Positions 9,834 through 18,101 of a stretch of 64,000 nt of DNA are shown piece after piece. The first letter of the stretch is position 1. Each line of letters begins with the position of its first letter. Made by a program: the position numbers and the translations under genes. Origin of the DNA: PSRJ01 sp035516375 (GTDB taxonomy: Bacteria; Acidobacteriota; Terriglobia; Bryobacterales; Bryobacteraceae); the NCBI GenBank assembly GCA_035516375.1, contig DATJAK010000149.1, positions 62,001 to 126,000 of the forward strand. The letters are read 5' to 3'. The notes beneath the pieces are model-generated. The model did no database searches. It was not told the DNA's origin and saw only the letters and a list, made by a program, of their open reading frames with translations.

Positions 9834-10874
9834 GTGAAAAAGCGTTTAGCTCTCACTGCAGCGATGGTGCTTGTATTGGTTGCCCTCGGCGCGTTTCGAA
9901 CGCTCCACACACGGGCCGACAGCACCGATACCGCGCATCCCAAGATCACGATCGAACAGGTCAACCGCTGGGAGACCGAACTTTCTAACTGGGGCCGCTG
10001 GGGTAAGGACGATGAGCGCGGCGCTCTCAACCTGATCACGCCGCAGAAAGAGGTGCAGGCGGCGCGCCTGGTGAAAGACGGCGTTACCGTTTCGCTCGCG
10101 CATTTCGCCGATCTGGAGAAAGCCGCCGACAACTTCAACTTCGGCCCCACCAAGCATGAGATGTTTCACAACCCCAACACCGGCAGAATCGGCGGCGCGC
10201 TCGACATCATCAGCTTCGGCATCCACGACGGCACCAACTCGCACCTCGATGCGCTCTGCCACTACGCTCTGCCGCGCGACGGAAAGCCGCTGGTCTTCAA
10301 CGGCCACCCACAGGATTTGGACGAGACCGGCTGCAAATCGAACGCCATCGATCGCATGGGCCCAGGCATCTTCACACGGGGCATTCTGGTTGACCTGCCG
10401 CTGCTCAAAGGAGTCGACTATCTGGAGCCGGGCACACCAGTCTACGCTTCGGATCTCGAGGCCTGGGAGAAGTATGCACACGTCAAAATTTCGAGCGGTG
10501 ATGCGCTTCTGATCCGCGCTGGCCGCTGGGCGCGGCGCGCGAAATTGGGCCCGTGGAACGCCGCTCGGGAGGCAGCAGGTTTGGACGCATCGGCGATGCC
10601 GTGGATCCACCAACGCGACGTCGCGCTGCTGGGCAGCGATGGCGTCAACGATGTGCAGCCGTCCGGCATTGTCGGCGCCGGAGAAGCCGCCAATCGCCCC
10701 GTACACACACTGGCGATCGCGGTGTTGGGTGTTCCGCTGGTGGACAATGCCTATCTCGAGGATGTCGCCCGTGAAGCCGCCAACCGCAAGCGGTGGGAGT
10801 TTCTGATTACGGTGCAGTTCACGCGAGTCCCCGGCGGCACGGCAACACCGTTCAACGCGCTGGCTACGTTTTAG
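9834..10874 (+). CDS. Cyclase family protein (kynurenine formamidase-like), exported
   Basis: A 346-residue protein with a signal peptide (KRLALTAAMVLVLVALGAF) followed by a cyclase/formamidase domain. The metal-site signature of this family, HxGTHxDxxxH, appears here as IHDGTNSHLDALCHY, with Asn in place of the middle His, which is a notable change. WGRWGKDDERGALNLI and FTRGILVDLPLL also match the family. Members hydrolyse N-formylkynurenine, arylformamides or isatin; substrate cannot be inferred, and the altered site may shift metal binding. GGAGG at 9824-9828 points to the GTG at 9834 rather than the ATG at 9822. It is divergent from the PQQ dehydrogenase. Confidence 0.87.
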   Translation: MKKRLALTAAMVLVLVALGAFRTLHTRADSTDTAHPKITIEQVNRWETELSNWGRWGKDDERGALNLITPQKEVQAARLVKDGVTVSLAHFADLEKAADNFNFGPTKHEMFHNPNTGRIGGALDIISFGIHDGTNSHLDALCHYALPRDGKPLVFNGHPQDLDETGCKSNAIDRMGPGIFTRGILVDLPLLKGVDYLEPGTPVYASDLEAWEKYAHVKISSGDALLIRAGRWARRAKLGPWNAAREAAGLDASAMPWIHQRDVALLGSDGVNDVQPSGIVGAGEAANRPVHTLAIAVLGVPLVDNAYLEDVAREAANRKRWEFLITVQFTRVPGGTATPFNALATF

Positions 10875-10885
10875 TCGAGCTGGAT

Positions 10886-11875
10886 TTACTTCGCGCGGCC
10901 CTGGAAACCCGCCGCCAGCATCTCGATTTTATAGATCGTCTTGGCGTTGTTCCGCACGCCCTCGGGCGTCCGGAACTCCGTTCCATCCGGCCCGAGCGCC
11001 CCGCTGCCTACCAGGTACAGCGTCTTCTTGTCAGGCCCCGCGAATGCCAAGCTGATCGCGCTGCGCGGCGTGGGAATCACTCCCAAATACCTGCCCCCCG
11101 GACTGATCACCTGCACGCCGGGATCGGTCGAAACATAGAGGCGCCCTTCGGCGTCGATCGCCATCCCATCTCCCACTCCGCCGGCTTCGAGTCGCGCGAA
11201 ATCGCGCCGGTTCCGCACCACGCCATCCGGCTGGATATCGAAGGCCACGATCACCCGGCCATTCGTCACGTAGAGCGTCTTCTCATCGCGGCTGAGCATG
11301 ATCCCGTTGGTGCGAATGTTTTGGCCAATTCGACTCAGCTGGCCTGCCGGACTGAGATAGTAAGTCCCGGCGCCGTTGAAGTAGACTCCGCCGCTCTGAT
11401 CGACCATCAAATCATTGAGCCGGCCCAGCGTCTCGCCCGCGATGTTGTCGGCGAGCACTCTGCGTTCGGGAGCAAGCGCGGCCACCGCAGTTCGTTCCTT
11501 ACACTGGTCCGGACGTCCACCGGGATCTGTGCAGGTCCGCTCGACCGCCAGAATGCGCCCTTTGGAGTCGATCGCGACGGCGCCGGCTCCGTGGGTATCG
11601 TCAAGGTAAACCGAAACCTTATCGTGCTGGTCGAGTTTGCTGATGCGGCTGGGCTGCTCCTGGGCGAACAGCAGGCCACCGTCGCTGGTGCCCACGATGC
11701 CATCGGCGTTGTCCGTTCCCTGCCACGCCACCTCCCATTTCGCGCCTGCGGCCACCACGCCTGGAATGGCGGCAACCTTTACTTCCCGCGGCCCGTCTGG
11801 CTGCGGAAAAGTGCGAACGGGTTGCTGTGCAACTAGAGCCGCGCCCAGGAAACACAATGCCGGAACTATTCGCAT
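10886..11875 (-). CDS. SMP-30/gluconolactonase-like beta-propeller protein, exported
   Basis: A 329-residue protein. After a signal peptide (MRIVPALCFLGAALVAQQ) it shows the SMP-30/gluconolactonase pattern: ADGIVGTSDGGLLFAQE, GAGAVAIDSKGRILAVERT, GRLNDLMVDQSGGVYF with the Asn-Asp pair used for metal binding, RTNGIMLSRDEKTLYVTN and GDGMAIDAEGRLYVS. Such six-bladed propellers hydrolyse lactones using a divalent cation. Its start codon overlaps the stop of the upstream ABC permease by 10 nt (ATGCGAATAG), which suggests translational coupling. Substrate is not known. A longer open frame to 12070 runs inside the permease gene and is not used. Confidence 0.85.
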   Translation of the reverse strand: MRIVPALCFLGAALVAQQPVRTFPQPDGPREVKVAAIPGVVAAGAKWEVAWQGTDNADGIVGTSDGGLLFAQEQPSRISKLDQHDKVSVYLDDTHGAGAVAIDSKGRILAVERTCTDPGGRPDQCKERTAVAALAPERRVLADNIAGETLGRLNDLMVDQSGGVYFNGAGTYYLSPAGQLSRIGQNIRTNGIMLSRDEKTLYVTNGRVIVAFDIQPDGVVRNRRDFARLEAGGVGDGMAIDAEGRLYVSTDPGVQVISPGGRYLGVIPTPRSAISLAFAGPDKKTLYLVGSGALGPDGTEFRTPEGVRNNAKTIYKIEMLAAGFQGRAK

Positions 11876-14322
11876 CGCAAGGCCTCCGCGGGATCCACGC
11901 GGCTGGCGCGGAGTGCCGGCGCCCACACCGCCACAAGCGCCACAGCGGCCAATAAAATCGGCACAGTGATGAAGACCAGTGGGTCGAGAGCCTTCACTCC
12001 AAACAGAAAGCTTTCGATGAAGCGCGTCAGGCCGAAGGCGGCGGCGATTCCGATACCGGCGCCGATCCACACCAGCCGCATGCCCTGCGAGACGACCATC
12101 GCTCTTACGTCACTCGGTTTCGCCCCCAACGCCATGCGGATTCCCATCTCGCGCGAGCGCTGCGCGACGGAGTGCGCCAGCAATCCGGAAATGCCAATGG
12201 CGGCCAGCAAAAGCGAACAGCCTCCGAAGATGCTCATCAGAATCATATTGAAATTCTGTGTGGCTGTCGAGCGATCGAGAACTTCTTCCATCGAACGAAG
12301 GCGCGTCACCGGAAGCCCACCCGTGGCCTGGCGTAGCTCACGTTCGATGGCCGGGTGCAGCGGGCCGGAGGGCCCCTGCGTGCGGATCACCACCCACATG
12401 TTCCAAGGCTCCTTCGCGGTGTTGTTGTGGCGCCGCTGCGACGCCGGCACGAACACCGCGGGCACAGGAGTACCGTTGAGTGCGTCCTCATGCACATCAC
12501 CGACGATGCCGACAACCTGGCGTTCCGGTTCTCCGAAATCCTGGCCCAAGTCTTTCCCAATCACCAGGCGATCCCGAAGTGGGTCGCCGCCCGGCCAGAA
12601 TTGCCGCGCCATGGCCTGATTGATGATCGCCACCGACGGCGCGTCCTGGCGGTCGCCGTCGGTGAAACCTCGTCCGCGAATCAGGGGAATCTTCAGCACA
12701 TCAAAATACCCCGGCGAGACGGTCATCCAGCGGCTGTTGCCATGCGACACGCCGCGATCGAGAGGCCTGCCCACGATCGTAATGGTGAGGCTATTGAAAT
12801 TCCCTTCGAGCGGCAGCAACCCGGTTAACGCCGCCCCTTCGACTCCGGGTATACTGCGGAGCCGCCGAAAAATGTCTTCGCCGATCTGATCGATGCTCGA
12901 TGCCTTCACCATCCGGGGGTCCATCGTAACCATGGTCGAGACTACGTTGCGCGGATCGAAACCGGGGTTCACAGAGCGCAGCGCGATCAGCGTGCGAATC
13001 AACAGAGCAGCTCCTATAACCGAAAGCAGCGCCAGGCTGATCTGGCCAATCACCAGAAGCGACCGCGCCTTACTCTGCCGAAATGCGGCGCCCGTCCTTC
13101 CACCCTCTTTCAAGCCGGTGTGCAGATCCACGCGGGCGGTTTGGAGTGCCGGAATCAAACCGAAGAGCAGCGTGGTGACCAGCGTGACGATCGCGGTGAA
13201 CAGAAACACTCGCCAGTCGAGCGTGACTCTCGATCCATCCATGCCGATCCGCGGAATGTTCGCCGGGCCTTGCGCCAGAACCGCGTGAATGCCAGCGAAC
13301 CCCAGGCCTAGTCCGGCCACTCCGCCCGCGATCGCCAACAAGCCGCTTTCGGTCAACAACTGTCGAACAATGCTGCGGCGCCCTGCACCCACGGCCACCC
13401 GCACGGCGATCTCGCGCTCTCTGGCGCTGGCCCTGGCTAAGAGCAGACTCGCCACGTTCCCGCAGGCGATGAGCAGAACCAGACTCACCGCGCCCGCGAG
13501 CGTTATTAACGTCTTACGCGCGTCTTTCACCAGCACATCGCGCATCGGCTCGACGCGGAAAACGTCCCCCCTGCTAGTCGAGATCCCTTTGGGGTATCGG
13601 CGGCGAAACTCCAGCGTGGCGAGTTGCAGCCGTGCATTCGCCATCGCCAGCGTGACTCCGGGCCGTAAGCGTCCCATCGCCCGGAAATAGTGAACTTGAT
13701 TCACGCTATTAGGGTCGATTGGAAACGGAAGCCACACATCGGGCGGGTGAGGCGCTTCTGTCTGCGTGCCCGCTGGCAAAATTCCAACCACTCGATACGA
13801 TTCGCCGCTCAGCAAAATCGACTTTCCTACCATGCGCGGATCGCCCCCGAACACGCGCTTCCAGAACCCATCCCCGAGAATCACAACGTTCGTGGCACCG
13901 GGCCGTTCCTCTTCAGATGTGAATGCGCGTCCATTTGACATCGCGATACCGAAGAGGCGGAAGTAATCCTCTGTCACAAATGCGGCATCGGCCCGTTGCG
14001 GCCGATCGACGCCGGTAAGGTTGAACCAACCGGTTTTGTAACCGGAGATGTCGCGAAATACGGTGGTTTGTTCACGCCATAGATTGAATTTGATATCCGA
14101 AGCAAACAGGCCCGTTCCTTTGCGGTCGATCGAGAGGAACGACACCACGCGATCCGGGTCAGGCGCGGCAATTGGCCGGAGCAGCACGGCATTTACGACC
14201 GAAAACACGGCTGTGTTCGTTCCGACGCCCAATGCCAGAGCAGCGATCGCGGTTAGAGTGAACCCGGTACTCTGGCGGAACATGCGCAGCGAGTATTTGA
14301 TATCGCGCAGGAAAGATTCCAC
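11866..14322 (-). CDS. ABC transporter permease of the ADOP (MacB/FtsX-like) family
   Basis: An 818-residue permease. The N-terminus MESFLRDIKYSLRMFRQS and the segment TAIAALALGVGTNTAVFSVV are typical of the acidobacterial duplicated orphan permeases. The protein holds two FtsX-type halves: helix 1 then a periplasmic MacB-PCD domain (residues about 60-240), three helices near 270-400, a second periplasmic domain with PGVEGAALTGLLPLEG, and three C-terminal helices that include RSREMGIRMALGAKP. No ATPase gene lies next to it, in line with the orphan label. Start is GTG with little Shine-Dalgarno. It is followed by, and overlaps, the SMP-30-like gene. Substrate is unknown. Confidence 0.93.
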   Translation of the reverse strand: MESFLRDIKYSLRMFRQSTGFTLTAIAALALGVGTNTAVFSVVNAVLLRPIAAPDPDRVVSFLSIDRKGTGLFASDIKFNLWREQTTVFRDISGYKTGWFNLTGVDRPQRADAAFVTEDYFRLFGIAMSNGRAFTSEEERPGATNVVILGDGFWKRVFGGDPRMVGKSILLSGESYRVVGILPAGTQTEAPHPPDVWLPFPIDPNSVNQVHYFRAMGRLRPGVTLAMANARLQLATLEFRRRYPKGISTSRGDVFRVEPMRDVLVKDARKTLITLAGAVSLVLLIACGNVASLLLARASAREREIAVRVAVGAGRRSIVRQLLTESGLLAIAGGVAGLGLGFAGIHAVLAQGPANIPRIGMDGSRVTLDWRVFLFTAIVTLVTTLLFGLIPALQTARVDLHTGLKEGGRTGAAFRQSKARSLLVIGQISLALLSVIGAALLIRTLIALRSVNPGFDPRNVVSTMVTMDPRMVKASSIDQIGEDIFRRLRSIPGVEGAALTGLLPLEGNFNSLTITIVGRPLDRGVSHGNSRWMTVSPGYFDVLKIPLIRGRGFTDGDRQDAPSVAIINQAMARQFWPGGDPLRDRLVIGKDLGQDFGEPERQVVGIVGDVHEDALNGTPVPAVFVPASQRRHNNTAKEPWNMWVVIRTQGPSGPLHPAIERELRQATGGLPVTRLRSMEEVLDRSTATQNFNMILMSIFGGCSLLLAAIGISGLLAHSVAQRSREMGIRMALGAKPSDVRAMVVSQGMRLVWIGAGIGIAAAFGLTRFIESFLFGVKALDPLVFITVPILLAAVALVAVWAPALRASRVDPAEALRCE

Positions 14323-14497
14323 AGAGTCTGCGTCGATTATATCGGAGAGCGGCGAGCGCTCTTACTTGCCGATCGGGTACATTCCGGCGTTCCCATAGCC
14401 GAAATTAGCCGCAATTCGTTAGCTGGCAAATCGTGGCTGATAGTTAACTGGAAGCGGCAGCAACAGTCTGACTGAGGGATTCGCTCCGTCCCGCGAC

Positions 14498-15493
14498 TTA
14501 CCCGCCGATGGCGTACATCGGGCGCGGCGGTGCCACGAATCGATTGGTGTTGATCTCGTGGCCGATCCACTTATCCGCGACGTTACGGCGGATCAACGCA
14601 ACGATCTCGTCGTCGCTCGCGCCAGAGCGGAGCAACGTCTTGACATCATCTTCCTGGACGGCGAACAGGCAGTACCGCAGGTGGCCATCGGCGGTGAGGC
14701 GCAAACGGTTGCAGTTGAGACAGAACGGCCGGCTCACCGACGCGATCAAGCCGATCCTGCCCACGCCATCCGCAAACTGGTATTCCGAAGCGGGCGCGCG
14801 CGGGTCGGGATCGGGCACCGGAATCAAAGGCGCGATCTCGCGGGTGAGCGTGGCGACAATATCGTCCGCCAGCAGCACCTTGCTGCGGTCCCAGAGGTTC
14901 TGCGCGTCGAGCGGCATGAACTCGATGTATCGAATCTCGAAGCCGTTTTCACGGCCGTACCGGGCCAGCGGCACGATATCCGGCTCCACCAGGTTCTTGA
15001 CCGCCACCGCATTGATCTTGATCTTCTTATAGCCCAGCTTCTTGCAGAGTTCCAGCCCGGCCAGCACTTTGTGGATCTCATCGCGGCGCGTGATCTGGAG
15101 GAACCGCTGGCGGTCGAGCGTATCCAGGTGCACGTTGATGCGCCGCAGCCCGGCGTCATAAAGCGGCGCGGCCAATTGAGGCAGCAGCACGCCGTTGGTG
15201 GTCAGCGCCAGGTCTTCCACGCCGGGAATCGCATTCAGGCGGCGGATGAGTACCGGCAGATCGCGGCGCACCAGGGGCTCGCCTCCGGTGATCCGCAGCT
15301 TGCGTATCCCCAGCCCCACCGCGATGCGCGCGAACCGCTCGATCTCTTCGAAATCGAGAATCTGCTTGCGGTCGGTGAAATGCACGCCAGTTTCCGGCAT
15401 GCAGTAAAAGCAGCGGACGTTGCAGCGGTCGGTGACACTGATCCGGAGGTTGGTGTGGATGCGACCGAACGAGTCTAGGAGTGGCTCAGCCAT
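14498..15493 (-). CDS. moaA: GTP 3',8-cyclase, molybdenum cofactor biosynthesis
   Basis: A 331-residue radical SAM enzyme for the first step of molybdopterin synthesis, turning GTP into 3',8-cyclo-7,8-dihydro-GTP. The N-terminal cluster motif CNVRCFYC (CxxxCxxC) is intact, followed by LRITGGEPLVRRDLP. The C-terminal second cluster shows CLNCNRLRL and a later Cys in LRYCLF. The chain ends in Gly-Gly, which the enzyme needs. The ATG at 15493 overlaps the nadA stop by one base (TGATG), so the two genes are coupled. The frame is open further upstream but that part is antisense of frame within nadA. No other moa gene is in the window. Confidence 0.96.
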   Translation of the reverse strand: MAEPLLDSFGRIHTNLRISVTDRCNVRCFYCMPETGVHFTDRKQILDFEEIERFARIAVGLGIRKLRITGGEPLVRRDLPVLIRRLNAIPGVEDLALTTNGVLLPQLAAPLYDAGLRRINVHLDTLDRQRFLQITRRDEIHKVLAGLELCKKLGYKKIKINAVAVKNLVEPDIVPLARYGRENGFEIRYIEFMPLDAQNLWDRSKVLLADDIVATLTREIAPLIPVPDPDPRAPASEYQFADGVGRIGLIASVSRPFCLNCNRLRLTADGHLRYCLFAVQEDDVKTLLRSGASDDEIVALIRRNVADKWIGHEINTNRFVAPPRPMYAIGG

Positions 15494-16422
15494 CACTTCA
15501 CCGCCAGCATCTTCTCCAGGGGAACCAGCGCGCGCGCCATGAGTTCCGGCGACAGCTCGACGCGCGGCTCCAGGTGGAGCAAACAATCCCGCAGCTTCTC
15601 TAGTGTATTCAATTTCATGTACGGGCATTCGCTGCAGTTGCAGGCTTCGTTGGCCACGTAGTAGAAACGCTTCCCCCGCGCCTGCCGCTCGAGCGAATAC
15701 TGAATGCCGCTCTCCGTCATGACGATGAATTCGGGGGCATCGCTCGCTGCGCACCATTCGATCAGCGCTGAGGTCGAGCCGACAAAATCCGCCATCGCCA
15801 GCACTGCTTCGGGACATTCCGGGTGAGCCACCACCTTCGCCCGTGGATGCGCCAGCTTCGCTTCGGCTACCCGCCGCGCCGGGAAAGTTGCGTGGACAAT
15901 GCAGGCGCCCTGCCAAATCTGCATGTTGTCGCGGCCGGTTTGGCGCTTCACATAATTGCCCAGGTTACGGTCGGGCAGAAACATCACCGGCTTCTCGCGC
16001 GGAATCGAATTAACCACGTTCACCGCATTGCGTGAGGTGCAGAGAATATCGCTTTCCGCCTTCACTTCGATGGAAGTGTTGATGTAGCTGACGATCACGT
16101 GATCCGGGTTTTGGCGCCGAAACTCACGCACCGGCTCGACGGGGCAGCCATCCACCAGGCTGCAACCCGCCTGACGATCGGGCACCACCACCACCCGGTG
16201 CGGGTTCAACACCTTGGCTGTTTCCGCCATAAACCAGACGCCGCAGAAAGCGATCACATCGCCCGAGAACTCGCGCGCCTTGCGAGCCAACTCCAGGCTG
16301 TCGCCGATCACGTCCGCCAATTCCTGAATCTCGGCATCCTGGTAATGGTGCGCCAAAAGGATCGCCTTACGCTGCTTCTTCAAATCGATGATTTCGTCGG
16401 CAACACTGGTAACCGCTAGCAT
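15493..16422 (-). CDS. nadA: Quinolinate synthase, NAD biosynthesis
   Basis: A 309-residue [4Fe-4S] enzyme that condenses iminoaspartate with dihydroxyacetone phosphate to quinolinate in the cytoplasm. Visible marks are LLAHHYQDAEIQELADVIGD near residue 20, FCGVWFMAETAKVLNP with the first cluster Cys, GCSLVDGCPVEP, HPECPEAVLAMADFVGST with the second, and ACNCSECPYMKLNTLEKL with the third. Length agrees with the short, three-domain NadA. The gene starts at the ATG at 16422, divergent by 46 nt from the radical SAM gene, and runs into moaA. No nadB or nadC is adjacent. Confidence 0.96.
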   Translation of the reverse strand: MLAVTSVADEIIDLKKQRKAILLAHHYQDAEIQELADVIGDSLELARKAREFSGDVIAFCGVWFMAETAKVLNPHRVVVVPDRQAGCSLVDGCPVEPVREFRRQNPDHVIVSYINTSIEVKAESDILCTSRNAVNVVNSIPREKPVMFLPDRNLGNYVKRQTGRDNMQIWQGACIVHATFPARRVAEAKLAHPRAKVVAHPECPEAVLAMADFVGSTSALIEWCAASDAPEFIVMTESGIQYSLERQARGKRFYYVANEACNCSECPYMKLNTLEKLRDCLLHLEPRVELSPELMARALVPLEKMLAVK

Positions 16423-16468
16423 CGGGGGAGAGAGAATGAATCTAATCTAGTGTAACAAACCGGTCATA

Positions 16469-17854
16469 ATGAGGACTGTGCGTGTACTGCTGATCTCCAC
16501 TTATGAGCTGGGACGGCAGCCTTTCGGGCTCGCTTCGCCAGCGGCGTGGCTGAAGGCGGAAGGACACGAAGTTACACTCGCCGACCTCTCCTGCAGCCCC
16601 CTGCCGGCGCAGGCTCTCGCAAGGGCGGATCTGGTAGCGTTCTTCCTTCCCATGCACACGGCTACGCGGTTGTTTCTGCAAGTGGCGGAGCGAGTCAAAG
16701 CCGCCAACCCGCGCGCGCACTTGTGTGCCTATGGATTATATGCGCCGTTGAATGACGCGCTCCTGCGCCAGGCCGGATGCGCCACCACAATCGGCGGCGA
16801 ATTCGAGCAGCCTCTGGTGGAGTTGGCGCGGCGGCTCGCGGCTGGCTCCGACGGCGCCGCCGGACCGCCGCTCGTTTCGCTCGAGCGCCAGCAATTCCGT
16901 GTGCCCGATCGCGCCAGCCTGCCAGCACTGGCATCCTACGCCAGCCTGGTAATGAACGGCAGCACACGGCAAGTCGGTTACACGGAGGCCAGCCGCGGCT
17001 GTAAGCATCTGTGCCGGCATTGCCCGGTGGTTCCCGTTTACCAAGGCCTGTTCCGCATCGTTCAGCCCGAGGTCGTGCTCGCGGACATTCGCCAACAGGT
17101 GGCAGCCGGCGCGCAGCACATCACGTTCGGCGATCCGGATTTTTTCAATGGACCGGGGCACGCGATGCGAATCGTGGAAGCGCTGCACCGGGAGTGGCCG
17201 CGCCTCACCTATGACGCCACAATTAAGATCGAGCACCTGCTCGATCACCGCGATCTGCTGTCGCGGCTCGATTCCACCGGGTGCTTGTTCGTGACCAGCG
17301 CGGTCGAATCGCTGGACGACGACATCCTCGAAAAGCTGGCGAAAGGCCACACCTTCGCGGACTTTATCGAGGCGCTCCACTTGACGCGCGCCGCCGGATT
17401 GCCGCTCGCCCCCACGTTCATTCCTTTCACTCCCTGGACGACTCGCGATTCCTACCGGAGCTTCCTCCGCCAATTAGCGGATCTCGATCTAAGCAGTCAG
17501 GTCGCCCCGATTCAGCTGGCCATCCGTCTGCTCATTCCCGAGGGCTCGCTGCTGCTGGACCTGCCCGAGATTCGCGAGATGGTGGGACCGTACGACGCGC
17601 GGGCCCTGGCTTATCCGTGGTGCAATCCCGATCCGTCTCTGGACCCCTTGAGCGCATCGATCCAGGAGCTGATCAAGCGCCAGGAACGGCGCCGCGCATC
17701 GCGCGTCGAAATCTTCCGCCAGATCTGGGACCTTGCGGGCAACGGCTCCTTTCCCGAGGATGCCCCTCGGCCGGACCGAGCCACCATCCCCTATCTCACC
17801 GAGCCCTGGTATTGTTGAGCCGAGCCCACCGAAGAGCAGTTAGCTCTTGTGTAA
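16469..17854 (+). CDS. CUAEP-tail radical SAM selenoprotein (TGA 17816-17818 read as Sec)
   Basis: Residues 1-120 resemble a B12-binding-like Rossmann domain (VRVLLISTYELGRQPFGLAS, ADLVAFFLPMHTATRLFLQV). The radical SAM core follows, with CKHLCRHCPVVPVY holding the CxxxCxxC cluster motif near residue 178, then HITFGDPDFFNGP. The frame reaches TGA right after Tyr-Cys, and continues in frame as Ala-Glu-Pro-Thr-Glu-Glu-Gln-Leu-Ala-Leu-Val then TAA at 17852. The tail is thus Cys-Sec-Ala-Glu-Pro, which matches a radical SAM (seleno)protein family I recall as being named for a CUAEP or CCAEP tail. A SECIS-like hairpin follows the TGA. Reading TGA as stop would give 449 residues and lose the tail. 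Reaction is unknown; the Cys-Sec pair suggests redox or modification chemistry. Confidence 0.85.
17816..17848 (+). promoter_or_regulatory. Sec codon and SECIS-like hairpin
   Basis: TGA at 17816-17818 is followed after 13 nt by a perfect 6-bp stem AAGAGC/GCTCTT (17832-17837 with 17843-17848) closing a 5-nt AGUUA loop. The 17-nt upper stem-loop and the 11-13 nt spacing match bacterial SECIS elements such as that of fdhF, and the loop has the GU pair expected for SelB recognition. The hairpin lies within the coding frame, as usual in bacteria. Confidence 0.7.
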
Positions 17855-17989
17855 AACAGCGGAGTTTACTCCATTTATCAGGGCAGGCTTCAGCAGATCG
17901 CGCGACGTCACTCATGCGCTCGAGGCCGTGCCGGACGCGACTCTGGCAAACGGACGAATTACTTTTCAAAATCGCGGAACCGTGTGGGT

Positions 17990-18025
17990 TTCTCACATTG
18001 GCGGCGTCCGCGAGTCTAATTTCCT
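17990..18025 (+). repeat. Direct repeat copy A flanking the arylsulfotransferase gene
   Basis: A 36-nt segment that matches 20062-20097 at 32 of 36 positions in the same orientation. The core GCGTCCGCG followed by GTCTAATTTCCT is shared. It lies about 75 nt beyond the 3' end of the sulfotransferase gene. No gene explains this stretch (17855-18101). Origin is unknown; it may be the end of a decayed mobile element or a dispersed genomic repeat. Confidence 0.6.
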
Positions 18026-18101
18026 TCGCGTGCTCCACACATTGGACCGAAAGCGGCGGCGCAGGTTCGCTTAAGAAAGATGCCGCGTTTCAGGGGATAG
18101 C

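Noticed and set aside
17816..17818. TGA as the true stop of the radical SAM gene
   Set aside because: The following codons give Ala-Glu-Pro after Cys, matching the CUAEP tail, and a SECIS-like hairpin follows; the readthrough frame closes at TAA 17852.
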